A stretch of DNA of 64,000 nucleotides from Pseudovibrio sp. Ad37 (GCF_001623075.1 NZ_LMCF01000168.1:1-64000), one strand, 5' to 3'; shown: positions 54,737 to 63,354, counted from the stretch's first letter. Made by a program: numbers and translations. Notes: generated by a model not told the origin, from the letters alone.

Positions 54737-55222
54737 TCAACGCATCAAAGCGTCCAAACCTTGCGTGGTTTTGCCTGCAATCTTCGAGCTCACATCAACC
54801 AGCAAAGAGTAGTTCGCCACTTCGATCTGCATGTTGATCAGTTTGTCAAAATGACTAAGTTGGCCACCTTCAGAAATTGCATTGATGTTGGAACTGGTCT
54901 CAGAAAAAACACCCCTGACCTTGGCCAACCCGTCAATAACGAAGTTGCTGCCCGTCGGATTGACGGAAGCGATTTGTGTGGGTGCTGATACCGCTGCCAC
55001 ATTCTGGGCAGCATTAACTTGCTCCACTCCGCCAATGACCACATTGCCATTCACGATTTGCCCGGTCACTGGCGGCTGTACACCTCCAGCTGCGCTAAGC
55101 GCTGTTTGGAACTGATCCTCGAGCCCGGTAACATCGCCTGTAGAACCACCGGCTGATGGAGCTCCGCCCTGCAGCGCCTGCTGCAGTTGGGAGGTGAGTG
55201 CGCTGTCCAATACTGTTGCCAT
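54737..55222 (-). CDS. sctI: Inner rod protein SctI
   Basis: A 161-residue protein. The last 45 residues (LSHFDKLINMQIEVANYSLL; then SSKIAGKTTQGLDALM) match the conserved C-terminal helix of SctI/PrgJ/NolB-type inner rod or plug proteins. The N-terminal 100 residues are Gly/Ala/Ser-rich and unstructured. Gene order sctI-sctJ-sctK-sctL-sctN is the usual one. It would be among the first secreted subunits. Confidence 0.88.
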   Translation of the reverse strand: MATVLDSALTSQLQQALQGGAPSAGGSTGDVTGLEDQFQTALSAAGGVQPPVTGQIVNGNVVIGGVEQVNAAQNVAAVSAPTQIASVNPTGSNFVIDGLAKVRGVFSETSSNINAISEGGQLSHFDKLINMQIEVANYSLLVDVSSKIAGKTTQGLDALMR

Positions 55223-55272
55223 GAATGCTCCTCACGTACTGCTGAAACTAAGGTAACCTGAGCTAAACGTCC

Positions 55273-55677
55273 TTAACGGGACATCATCGCGCTCACTGGA
55301 TTAGCAAGGTCATCTCTGGAAGACAAAGCCTGCGCAGCAATCTCGGCACACGGCGTACCAGCTGCCATCTCACAAACTTCACTCAGGATTTCGCAGGCCG
55401 TATCAACCTCACCCTTACGAAGTAGCGCCAGTCCGCGATACGTCTGGATGGTATCTGTCGGCGGCGCATTCTCCAGACAGAGCAAGGCCTCATCCACATT
55501 GCCGCGCGTCATCGCAGCAAGGCTCCGCCCCAGAGGTCCAGCCTCCTGGTCCGGACGCATCACCTGAAACGCTTTGAAAATGGAGTCAGCATGCTCTGCA
55601 AGACCATAAGAGACAGCAATAAAGCCGAGCTCCGCGATCACCTTTACGGTTTCGCTATCAAAATCTTCTGCGTTCAT
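55273..55677 (-). CDS. TPR-like HrpB1/SctG-type small protein
   Basis: A 134-residue helical protein with repeat-like segments (FIAVSYGLAEHADSIFKAF; LAAMTRGNVDEALLCLENA; YRGLALLRKGEVDTACEIL), reading as three TPR-type hairpins. Similar proteins (HrpB1, YscG, PscG) chaperone needle or rod subunits. Position directly upstream of sctI supports a chaperone for the inner rod or needle; no partner needle gene is certain. Confidence 0.65.
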   Translation of the reverse strand: MNAEDFDSETVKVIAELGFIAVSYGLAEHADSIFKAFQVMRPDQEAGPLGRSLAAMTRGNVDEALLCLENAPPTDTIQTYRGLALLRKGEVDTACEILSEVCEMAAGTPCAEIAAQALSSRDDLANPVSAMMSR

Positions 55678-55780
55678 TACACCCTCATTCCAAAGCCTGC
55701 ATGCGACCCGCTACCTTCAAAGAGCAAGCCGCATACGTATTCTTGTTGTCAGTCGATCGAATAGATTTCGCTACTCAAAC

Positions 55781-56965
55781 CTAACGACCTTCCCAGCGAG
55801 TCCCCTGATGAGGTGGAACTGGTGGAGGAGTGTTACCGCCCTTCAAATTGCTCGGTTTAGGCAATGGGACTGGCTTTCCATCCGTCGTAAAGTTTTCGTA
55901 AATCGCCTGATCATCACCAAGAAGCACATCAGAATAGTCACTGCTGTTCTCTACAGCACTCTCTACCCCTGAATTTACGTAGAGTGGCTCATTGTTCACA
56001 GCGCCGACCATCTCCCCCCACTGAGAATTCACCTGAGACTGATCGATAGTCGCGTAAGTCTCATCAAGCAGGAAGCTGCCCGACTCTTCCAACGGTCCGC
56101 CATTAAAGTTCAGCTTGTTGTAAGGGTTCTCATTATCGATGACCTGACGGTCGATGTCAGCCAACACGCGAGCAGATTCCTTAAGCTGATTAGCGGTAAA
56201 ACGCTCAACAACTGGTGCCCCCTCTTTCGTGCCAGCACCCTTATTGATTGCAGTATAGAGCTGATTGCCAAGAGCTTGTTTTCGCTGCCCTACTTCGTAA
56301 CGAGGACCGGTCTGCACTTCAGCATATAGCTCTTCTTCAACCACCCCATCAGCGCCAGACAGACTGCCGCCCACACCCGACACATCGGCATAAGGAGCTC
56401 CATAGAACGAATTCGGCAAAACAAGCGAACCAACAGTATCAATAAAATGACCAGACCCACTGTTCACGGAGATCTGTTCATAGGCACTCGCATCCGACAA
56501 AGCCTCGCTAACCAGCGTATTGATCGTCGTGCTCAATTCTTTCAGAGCACTAAAACGCACGTCATTGCTGTGATATGTCGGATTGCTTTGAACCTTGTCA
56601 AAGGCCGCGGTCAGAATATCACCTGTCTTCGCCTGATGGTTTTGAAGCCCACCTTTTTCCAAACCCGCAGAGATCTCATTCTTTGCCAACTGTGTAAAGA
56701 CATGCCAGTTGTTCAGCTTTTTGTCGTGGGTTTGCAAAGCATTCCCAAACAGTTTGCCACCAGTCAGTTTGGCCAAACTCGCCTTGGAAACCTTACTACT
56801 TCCATCCTTTGTGTCTGCGCTGTAGATGGTGTCACCATCTTTGATATCACCGCCAGTAACGCGAACCTGCGCATTCTCTTTAACGAACTCCTTGTTCGCC
56901 GGGTGATCGATCTGCGCCAAAACATCAGATAATTGGCTACTACTGGAAAAGTTAACTCCGGTCAT
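55781..56965 (-). CDS. Candidate T3SS effector with multiple tyrosine docking motifs and proline-rich tail
   Basis: A 394-residue protein of no known family. Residues about 30-150 form a domain shared with the protein at 57987-59171 (NNWHVFTQLAKNE at 85-97; FSALKELS at 138-145). From residue 188 the chain carries tyrosines in YxxV/I/L contexts: Y192 (ADV), Y214 (AEV), Y237 (TAI), Y282 (NKL), Y304 (ATI), Y344 (SDV); and NEPLYVNSG (Y329, a YxN Grb2-like site) and QAIYENF (Y356). The end is proline-rich (KPVPLPKP; TPPPVPPHQ). This resembles tyrosine-phosphorylated effectors such as Bartonella Beps (EPxYA). I infer an effector that docks host SH2/SH3 proteins. A T3 signal is not provable by eye. 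Confidence 0.6.
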   Translation of the reverse strand: MTGVNFSSSSQLSDVLAQIDHPANKEFVKENAQVRVTGGDIKDGDTIYSADTKDGSSKVSKASLAKLTGGKLFGNALQTHDKKLNNWHVFTQLAKNEISAGLEKGGLQNHQAKTGDILTAAFDKVQSNPTYHSNDVRFSALKELSTTINTLVSEALSDASAYEQISVNSGSGHFIDTVGSLVLPNSFYGAPYADVSGVGGSLSGADGVVEEELYAEVQTGPRYEVGQRKQALGNQLYTAINKGAGTKEGAPVVERFTANQLKESARVLADIDRQVIDNENPYNKLNFNGGPLEESGSFLLDETYATIDQSQVNSQWGEMVGAVNNEPLYVNSGVESAVENSSDYSDVLLGDDQAIYENFTTDGKPVPLPKPSNLKGGNTPPPVPPHQGTRWEGR

Positions 56966-57216
56966 TATTGCCTCCGCATTCCATAAGCCTCTAACGGCTC
57001 GTTACCTGTAAATTCTTGAGTTTAGAATGCACTTTTGAGACACGCAGCTGAGTGCCGTTGGTCACAGCCAACGGTATTTCCTGCAGAAAAAGCACTAAAA
57101 CACGACTTGGTTATTCCTCGTTATCTCAATAACTTAGCGTTAAGTGCCAAACAGCACAAAGGCCGATCCATTCGGAACCAGCCTCTCAGAACTAGACAGC
57201 ATGTAAGGAGCAGGAG

Positions 57217-57573
57217 TTAAGCAACTACCATCTGGCGGGCAATTGCTCTCTTCTCAAGCTCTTCCCAGACCCGTATTTGCTCATTAAAGTTGCGCATCTG
57301 ATCGTTAGAGGCCGAAATACTCTCCCTATCTGCAGATCCAAACGCTTTGATCATGATTTCAGCCAGAACCTCATCAGAGATTTCTTCCTGAATGCAGCCA
57401 CTTGTCCGCACGAGATACGCCAGATCAAGCTCGATCTTCTCCTCCGCTTCATCAAATATTTTCGCTGCAATGGAAAAGACCGGAGCCGATGGAAGTACGT
57501 CCATAAAGATCCTATTAATGCGCGTGAGTTCACCAAAACTCAAAGCAGCTTCTGAAAGGCCCTCTATCACCAA
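57217..57573 (-). CDS. Small acidic helical protein in T3SS locus, unknown
   Basis: A 118-residue protein I do not recognise. Helical and acidic (AAKIFDEAEEKIELDLAYLV; AEIMIKAFGSADRESIS). The start (TTG 57573 or GTG 57570) overlaps the previous small gene by about 44 bases, too much for ordinary coupling, so a frameshift that splits one older gene is possible. Size suits a chaperone or SctG-type protein. Confidence 0.5.
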   Translation of the reverse strand: MVIEGLSEAALSFGELTRINRIFMDVLPSAPVFSIAAKIFDEAEEKIELDLAYLVRTSGCIQEEISDEVLAEIMIKAFGSADRESISASNDQMRNFNEQIRVWEELEKRAIARQMVVA

Positions 57574-57724
57574 ACGCCTGCTGAATGATCGCCATCATAT
57601 ACTCAAACACATCGCAATCATGCGCTTTGATCTGGTTTTCAATCAGGACTTCAAAGTCATACCAGGTCCCGGCATCTTCAACATCATGCACTTGCTGCTC
57701 AAATGCCTCTGCTTTTGCAGTCAA
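57530..57724 (-). CDS. 64-residue protein, possible divergent needle subunit
   Basis: Reads from TTG 57724, overlapping the previous stop by 4 bases. The single helical stretch WYDFEVLIENQIKAHDCDVF then EYMMAIIQQAF ends with AIIQQAF, recalling the C-terminal AIIQNF of needle proteins PrgI and MxiH. Needle proteins are 70-90 residues, so a needle reading is only a possibility. If the frame breaks, it instead joins the 118-residue reading frame downstream. Confidence 0.35.
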   Translation of the reverse strand: MTAKAEAFEQQVHDVEDAGTWYDFEVLIENQIKAHDCDVFEYMMAIIQQAFGDRGPFRSCFEFW

Positions 57725-57963
57725 AACCTGCCTCTGATGCCAAGCTTTCCTACCACCTTCCAGAGAGGCTGAGAGAGACTGAAAGCACGCGGCTTCACCA
57801 GCTTGGTTTGAAAGACGAGTTCATCTTCAGTTCGCCCCCGCACCTTTTTCAGCGGAGGAATAACAAGATCAGACTTTCGGATTTTCAGATCATGTTCACT
57901 ACTGAGAAGCGCATTCAGCAGGTCGTTAAGTGTTGGCCTTGAAGGAAGAACAAGGTCAATCAT
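57721..57963 (-). CDS. 80-residue basic protein, unknown
   Basis: A small basic protein (RPTLNDLLNALLSSEHDLKI; then RKSDLVIPPLKKVRGRTEDE) with no recognisable motif. It is coupled to the next small gene by a TTGA overlap, and it begins 23 bases after the larger protein at 57987-59171. It may be part of the same secretion-related transcript. Confidence 0.45.
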   Translation of the reverse strand: MIDLVLPSRPTLNDLLNALLSSEHDLKIRKSDLVIPPLKKVRGRTEDELVFQTKLVKPRAFSLSQPLWKVVGKLGIRGRF

Positions 57964-57986
57964 AAAGCATCATTCCAGGTTTGTTG

Positions 57987-59171
57987 TTATTGTGTTGGTG
58001 CAGTTGAAGCACTGCGAACCGTGCGAATTGCATGTGAGTTTTTCGTCTGGTAATCCCGATCAAAGGACAGCACTTTAATCCGGCGCTCTGCGACTTTGGC
58101 TTCCTGCACTTCGCGTTCAACGGCATCATCTTCAGCACCAGCAAACACATCCTCAACACGAATTTCGTGTCCGCCTTCATCCGCAATGTCACTTTCTTCA
58201 CCAACCGGTGTAATCTTGGCGGCCTTCGTCTTCAGCTTGTCGCGGCTATAGGCTTTCTCGCGCACAGCTTCATCCTCATCAGGTCCACCCGTCTCCACTT
58301 CCCCCTTCTCATCAAGCAACTCACGCGATTGCTGGAGGGATAGTTCAGTGGCTGAAGCCTCATTCATGCTGTTGAAGCTGGACTCAAACGCAGGCTGATC
58401 ATCATGCGGCACCTCTGCAGGCGGCTGAACATCTTCCGTTGGACAAACACCTTCTCCGTGATGAGGAAAGTCGCCATGCGGGCCGTCGTTACTATTCGTC
58501 GGCGATGAAGGCTGTTGCTCCAGATAATCGTCCAGATTACGCCGCCCTAAACCGGCATAAGAAAACCGGAAGTCATCATCACTGACATATCGCATCTGAT
58601 TAACCGCCAGTTGAAAGCCCAAAGACGACATCAGCAACGCGCTGGAAACACCAACAGCCGCCTTTGGTTCTTCCTTGAAGTTCTCGGGCAGAACAGTCAC
58701 AGCGCCCTGGTTCTTCAAATAGGAACTCAGCGTCTTGAGGGAGGAGAACTTCAGCCCCTTTGGGTTATTCTTCTCTTCCTCATAAACAAACTGGGAAATA
58801 TAGCTGACGGCCTCGTCAAACAGGTCCTGACGTTGATCCGCGGAATCTTCATAGAGGCTCTGCGCTGCCTCATTCCACAACAACTGATAAAACACATTCC
58901 AGTTGGAGACCTTTTGCTCTGGCCGGTCTGCTTTATTCTGAAGAAAGCGAGTATGGCGCGTCACAGCGCGGCACAGTCCAAGCACTTTATCACTTAGCCC
59001 GTCCTCGTTTTCACGAGAGACTGTGGCCTTGTAAAGCACCTCACCATTTTTGCTCGCGCTTCGGGTCAGGCTCACGCGGGCATCTTGAACCGACTTGCCC
59101 GAAATAGCAGCCTCAAGGCGTGCGACTACATTGGTGTAACGATCATTTTGAGAAAAGAGGATTTCAGTCAT
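57987..59171 (-). CDS. Candidate T3SS substrate, paralogue of the 55781-56965 protein
   Basis: A 394-residue protein of no known family. The N-terminal region aligns with the neighbouring effector: NWNVFYQLLWNE at 90-101 and FSSLKTLS at 142-149, with the same 41-residue spacing between the two blocks as in the other protein. A short hydrophobic segment (VSSALLMSSLGFQLAV) lies at about 171-186. The C-terminal half is acidic and Glu/Asp/Pro-rich, predicted disordered, with no tyrosine cluster. ATG 59171 is chosen; a GTG 18 codons upstream is less likely. The chaperone gene lies just upstream. I infer a secreted protein. Confidence 0.55.
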   Translation of the reverse strand: MTEILFSQNDRYTNVVARLEAAISGKSVQDARVSLTRSASKNGEVLYKATVSRENEDGLSDKVLGLCRAVTRHTRFLQNKADRPEQKVSNWNVFYQLLWNEAAQSLYEDSADQRQDLFDEAVSYISQFVYEEEKNNPKGLKFSSLKTLSSYLKNQGAVTVLPENFKEEPKAAVGVSSALLMSSLGFQLAVNQMRYVSDDDFRFSYAGLGRRNLDDYLEQQPSSPTNSNDGPHGDFPHHGEGVCPTEDVQPPAEVPHDDQPAFESSFNSMNEASATELSLQQSRELLDEKGEVETGGPDEDEAVREKAYSRDKLKTKAAKITPVGEESDIADEGGHEIRVEDVFAGAEDDAVEREVQEAKVAERRIKVLSFDRDYQTKNSHAIRTVRSASTAPTQ

Positions 59172-59288
59172 TGTGGCCCGCCAGATACCGACAGCCGCCA
59201 AACCACCCTCCTCAGGATCAGTCACAGAATACTGTCTTAAATTTTTGGAGAAAGAAACGTTTAAGCCCCATGGAAGGAGCTAGGATTT

Positions 59289-59747
59289 TTAGAGGCTTAT
59301 CAGGGAAGCTGGTTCAAACAGGTCATGTGCATCATCGTCATCTGCACTTTCAGCCAACCCGCCCATTTCGCGAACAATCTTCAGCCAGCCAGCAGAAACA
59401 TCAGCGAATGCCAACACAAATTTGGCAAGTTTTTCAGCATCCCAGGCAACAGCACGAAGGTCGTTATGCATGACCAGCGCATCGTTTTCGATCAGCACCA
59501 AACGCATACCGCCAGACTGAAAACTTTGCGTGTTATAAACGAGAACCAGCTCCAGGATTCGGTCTCTCTGCACCGCCGTCAGCTCACACAAACGAGCCGA
59601 AACACAGATACGATCGCTGTCTGTAACCAACTTGAACTTCAAAGAAAATGCATCCAGATCGACAACACGAATAGATGGATCCTGTTCATCTTCTTGTGGT
59701 TTCACGCCTAATATCTGGCATGCATCATTGAGCAATTTATCGAGCAT
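59289..59747 (-). CDS. CesT-type T3SS chaperone
   Basis: A 152-residue acidic protein with class I chaperone topology: helix at LDKLLNDACQILGVKP, strands at VDLDAFSLKFKLV, DRICVSARLCEL and GMRLVLIENDALVMHNDL, and a last helix at AWDAEKLAKFVLAFADVSAG. ATG 59747 has GGAG upstream; an in-frame start at 59798 would add 17 residues. It lies just upstream of the candidate substrate at 57987, its most likely client. Confidence 0.65.
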   Translation of the reverse strand: MLDKLLNDACQILGVKPQEDEQDPSIRVVDLDAFSLKFKLVTDSDRICVSARLCELTAVQRDRILELVLVYNTQSFQSGGMRLVLIENDALVMHNDLRAVAWDAEKLAKFVLAFADVSAGWLKIVREMGGLAESADDDDAHDLFEPASLISL

Positions 59748-59924
59748 TGGGGTACTCCGCTTCCTTACTTTCTTGCAGACAACACTGCCAGAAAACAAAG
59801 AAACCCAAAGTGCTAAACGATACAGTTTGAATAAGATGCAATCTCAATCTGCATTATTTTTCATTTATTATTCAAAAGCCCAGCAGATATAAGAAGAATG
59901 AATTTCTCTCACCACCCTACAACT

Positions 59925-59963
59925 TTAAAAAGCCCCCCCCAGAACACCAAAGCGTTCCAGGGG
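59925..59963 (-). terminator. Terminator after the secretin gene
   Basis: On the minus strand CCCCTGGAAC and GTTCTGGGG pair imperfectly around GCTTTGGT, followed by GGGGCTTTTTAAAG. The T-run makes it an intrinsic terminator for the secretin gene, isolating it from the chaperone gene downstream. Confidence 0.6.
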
Positions 59964-59987
59964 ATATATCTGTCAGTTCAAAGCAGT

Positions 59988-62258
59988 TTAGAAAGAAGAC
60001 AGCTCACGGCGCAGTTTTTGCGTAATGTTCTGCAGTTCAGACTGCTTGCGAACAACACGCGGTGTAATCATCACCAACAGCTCAGTCCGCTTTGTGTCAT
60101 TCGTGGTGTTGTCCTTAAAGAGTTCACCAAACACTGGGATCTTGCGAAGGATCGGCACACCAGACTCACCCTTTTCTTTGCGCTCCTGAATAAGGCCACC
60201 CAGCAAAATGGTCCGTCCGGATTCAACAACGATATCCGAGTTGATGGTTCTCGTTGCAATGGTCGGTGTCAGCGATGATTCAGTCTTGTTTTGCACCACA
60301 TTACTCACCTCCTGCTGGATCTGCAGCAGAACGGAGTTGTTGGAACGAATATTCGGCTCAACCTGCAAAACAATACCGGTATCTTTGACATCCACTTCGT
60401 TGGTCACAGTCACGTTACCATCATTGCTGGAAGACTGACTGCGAGACGCAAACGGCACCTGATCACCAATCACAAGACGCGCTTTACGACCGTCCAGAAC
60501 GGTAAGATAAGGGGACGAAATCACCTTCACCTTGGTGATGTTCTGAAGTGCCTTCAACACCACATCAACGCCAACAGTATTGAGGGAGAGCGCACCACCA
60601 GTGGCCTTAGAAGGACGAGAGGCACCTTCAGCAACAGCCCCAACACCACCCGCAAAGTTACCTTTACTCAGGTACCACTGAACACCATAGGAAAGGTTGT
60701 CATTGATGCTCACTTCAGCGATCGTCGCCTCAATCACCACCTGCGAAAGTGGCAGATCCAACGCCTGCACCACGTCGCGGATATGCTTGAACTCTTTATA
60801 GGTTGAGTTCACCAGCAGCGCATTGTTCCGAGTATCAGCAACAATGCCGACTTTCTTGGGAACAGCAACTTTGGCACCACGCGTCTCGGCAATATCGTCA
60901 AACAACTTGTTCGCGTTGTTAAATCGGTTATTGATTGAATCTCCACCTGGATTTACGGAAACTCCAGTAGCAGAAACCGGGAACTTGCGCGCAGAAGAGC
61001 CATTGTTTTGAGAAGCCTGCTTCTGTTCATTAACTGGCGGAGCAACAGAGCCACTCCCCCCTGCACCCTCGAGGATTTGCGTGAGCTGCGTTGCAATTTC
61101 ATTTGCAGGCAAATACTTCAGCGAGATGATCCGCACCTTAGGCGTATCAAGAAGATTATAATCCACTTCCTTCGTAATCCGGCGCACACGCTGCAACATC
61201 TCGTGGCTCTGCACAGCCACAAGCAAAGACTGCTGTGTTTCAAGCGGAATAACGGTCAGGGGCGAATTAACCTGATTGGGATAGAGCTGCTGGAACAGTG
61301 TTGTGATCTGCTTGGCAACCTGACTTGCTGAACTTTGCTGCAAGCGCAACACAGACACAATCGTCTTGTCATTGTCGCGATTGTAAAGGCTGTTCACCAA
61401 CTCTTCAGCCGCACCAATATCTTCTGGTCGCGCCCGGACCGCAATCTTGTTCGATCCCTCAACTGCAACAGCAGAAGCACCAGCTGGCAGGATAGCCTGC
61501 AAAACCTTCGCCGCATCATTGGGGGAAGCTGAGCGAACAGGCAGAATCCGAAGCTTCAGATCGCCCGCAGACCCAACACCAGAAAACTGCTCGATCGCCT
61601 GAATGGTTTCAGGACGGCCAATGTGGAAGATCTGGTCAATGAGCTTCAGAATATAACCATTGCGACCCAAAAGCACACGAACCAATGACAGCATCTGGTC
61701 TTTGGCAATTGGTTTTTCCGTCTGGAACGTGACAGCACCTTCCAACGGCTCGTCAATCACATAGTTGACCTGTAAAATCCCACCCAGCGTTTGCTGAATG
61801 AAATACTCCAAAGTTTCACCACGGAAGTTCAAGCGCACCACATCAGAGGTTGCCTTGGCATCACTGGCTTGCGCAACGCTGATTTCCTGGCGGTTGGTTC
61901 TGTTCAGTCGTGTGTCCGCCAGCAGAACCTTTGCTTCTTCATCATTGAAGTAGAAGGCCGCGCCAGGTCTGCCTTTTTCCGCATTTTCACTGTTCACCCA
62001 ACGGGTGTTGATTGCACGACCCAATACGCCACGCGTATTGGATGCCAATCTTGGTTGACCTGAAAGGGCAAGATGATTTTCGCGCTGGTTTTCTTCTGAA
62101 AAGAACCGCTGAAGCTGGTCAGACAATCCCGCTGGCGGGGCTGTATTATCCCATTCCTGATCAGCTGGCTGGGTTGTAGTACACCCCAACAGGATCAAAG
62201 AAATAGAAAGCACCCCTGCTGTCTTGCGCAGCATTGAACTTAGTTTAGCACCAATCAT
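59988..62258 (-). CDS. sctC: GspD-type secretin lipoprotein, outer-membrane channel of the type III system
   Basis: A 756-residue secretin. The signal ends in a lipobox, LILLGC with Cys26. Several ring-building N-domains (about 130-520) precede the secretin barrel: VKVISSPYLTVLDGRKARLV, the VPFASR region, VEVDVKDTGIVLQVEPN-like strands, RTINSDIVVESGRTILLGG and the VPILRKIPVFGELFK end, all patterns of T2SS GspD. Typical SctC proteins are shorter (500-700) and not lipoproteins, and use a separate pilotin. Here the gene lies in a T3SS locus with no gsp genes nearby, so I assign it as the secretin of this system. A rogue T2SS-type secretin is the alternative. Confidence 0.8.
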   Translation of the reverse strand: MIGAKLSSMLRKTAGVLSISLILLGCTTTQPADQEWDNTAPPAGLSDQLQRFFSEENQRENHLALSGQPRLASNTRGVLGRAINTRWVNSENAEKGRPGAAFYFNDEEAKVLLADTRLNRTNRQEISVAQASDAKATSDVVRLNFRGETLEYFIQQTLGGILQVNYVIDEPLEGAVTFQTEKPIAKDQMLSLVRVLLGRNGYILKLIDQIFHIGRPETIQAIEQFSGVGSAGDLKLRILPVRSASPNDAAKVLQAILPAGASAVAVEGSNKIAVRARPEDIGAAEELVNSLYNRDNDKTIVSVLRLQQSSASQVAKQITTLFQQLYPNQVNSPLTVIPLETQQSLLVAVQSHEMLQRVRRITKEVDYNLLDTPKVRIISLKYLPANEIATQLTQILEGAGGSGSVAPPVNEQKQASQNNGSSARKFPVSATGVSVNPGGDSINNRFNNANKLFDDIAETRGAKVAVPKKVGIVADTRNNALLVNSTYKEFKHIRDVVQALDLPLSQVVIEATIAEVSINDNLSYGVQWYLSKGNFAGGVGAVAEGASRPSKATGGALSLNTVGVDVVLKALQNITKVKVISSPYLTVLDGRKARLVIGDQVPFASRSQSSSNDGNVTVTNEVDVKDTGIVLQVEPNIRSNNSVLLQIQQEVSNVVQNKTESSLTPTIATRTINSDIVVESGRTILLGGLIQERKEKGESGVPILRKIPVFGELFKDNTTNDTKRTELLVMITPRVVRKQSELQNITQKLRRELSSF

Positions 62259-62274
62259 TTCAAACCTATGCGTT

Positions 62275-62337
62275 CAGCACAAGCGCCCAACACGATCCCC
62301 AGAGCTAAACGAACCCGGGGCTATCGCACTTGTGCTG
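62275..62337. repeat. 12-bp inverted repeat upstream of the secretin gene
   Basis: CAGCACAAGCGC (62275-62286) pairs with GCACTTGTGCTG (62326-62337) with one mismatch, in the 100-base gap between the secretin gene and the coiled-coil protein gene. It could be a regulator site, a stem at the end of the upstream gene, or an attenuator in front of the secretin. Confidence 0.5.
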
Positions 62338-62358
62338 CCCGAACTATATTCGATTACG

Positions 62359-63354
62359 TTAAACGCGGCCGTTATCTAAAAGCAGCTGAAGTCTGCCGGT
62401 CGTATCCGAAGTGTCCTGACCAGTAACGGACTGCTCCGCCACAGAAAGCGATTTGGAGATAGAGCTGGACACATAACCAACCAAGCGTAGGGCGTACTCA
62501 GCTTCGAGAAGCGTCATCAAAGCCTTCTCATCCTTCACACGATCCTCAGCAAACACACGCACTTCCTCGCGCAGTTCTTCAATAATGGTGTGACGCTCAT
62601 CAAACTCAGGCTTGGTCCCGTTCAGCTTGCTGGCAGCATCCGTCAGAGCACCTTCCAGCGTAGACTGACCGTGTTCGTCCATCTCACCAGTCTTCGGAGC
62701 ACCAGCCATTTCCTCAAGCACAGTACGCAGCAAAGATTGCACCGCATCACTTTCACTCAGGTCTGCAAGCTTGGTGTCCAGCTGCTGGACGGTATCAGCA
62801 AGCGCAGTCTCCACCTCACCGATGGAGCTATTGATCTGGGCAATCTCACCATTCAGGCGGGCAACTTCTTTAGGATCCTGAAGGAGCTCGCTATCTGGGT
62901 CATCCGGATCACTTGGAACAGTTGCTGGAAGATTTGCCAGCTCATCTTGCTTGGACGCAAGGCTGGTCTGCAGATCAGACAACTGGTCTTCCTGTTCCTG
63001 CTGCTGCAAGTCCAAAGCCTCAATGTCAGCTGCAATATCTTCTTGCAAAGCAAGCGCCTGTAGCAGCTCAGAGCGTGCAGAACGCACCTTCTCAGATTGC
63101 CCGATAAGATTTTGCTCTTTCAGCGAGGTCTGGATTTCCTCAAACCGGGCAACAACCTGCCCGACCAGCACTTCCAGATTTCCGCTGTCTGGCGGTGGCT
63201 GCAGACCGAACGCTGCCGACACCCCGACTGAGAGGAGCTGACTGGCAGACGGAATAGACTCAACACTCTTGTTCGCGGCCGGGCGAACAATCTGTGCACT
63301 GTTATCAATGGCATTGGATACAGATGAAGAACCAATTGGCGAAACTGCAGTCAT
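62359..63354 (-). CDS. Coiled-coil T3SS-locus protein, possible translocator or tip protein
   Basis: A 331-residue protein with no named family. The N-terminal 40 residues are Ser-rich (TAVSPIGSSSVSNAIDNSAQ) as in T3SS signals, then long coiled-coil stretches (LQQQEQEDQLSDLQTSLASK; LADTVQQLDTKLADLSES) with an acidic proline-rich break. A mild hydrophobic segment (LLSVGVSAAFGL) lies near residue 45. Composition and place fit a secreted tip or translocator protein, but there is no strong membrane helix. Start ATG 63354. Confidence 0.5.
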   Translation of the reverse strand: MTAVSPIGSSSVSNAIDNSAQIVRPAANKSVESIPSASQLLSVGVSAAFGLQPPPDSGNLEVLVGQVVARFEEIQTSLKEQNLIGQSEKVRSARSELLQALALQEDIAADIEALDLQQQEQEDQLSDLQTSLASKQDELANLPATVPSDPDDPDSELLQDPKEVARLNGEIAQINSSIGEVETALADTVQQLDTKLADLSESDAVQSLLRTVLEEMAGAPKTGEMDEHGQSTLEGALTDAASKLNGTKPEFDERHTIIEELREEVRVFAEDRVKDEKALMTLLEAEYALRLVGYVSSSISKSLSVAEQSVTGQDTSDTTGRLQLLLDNGRV

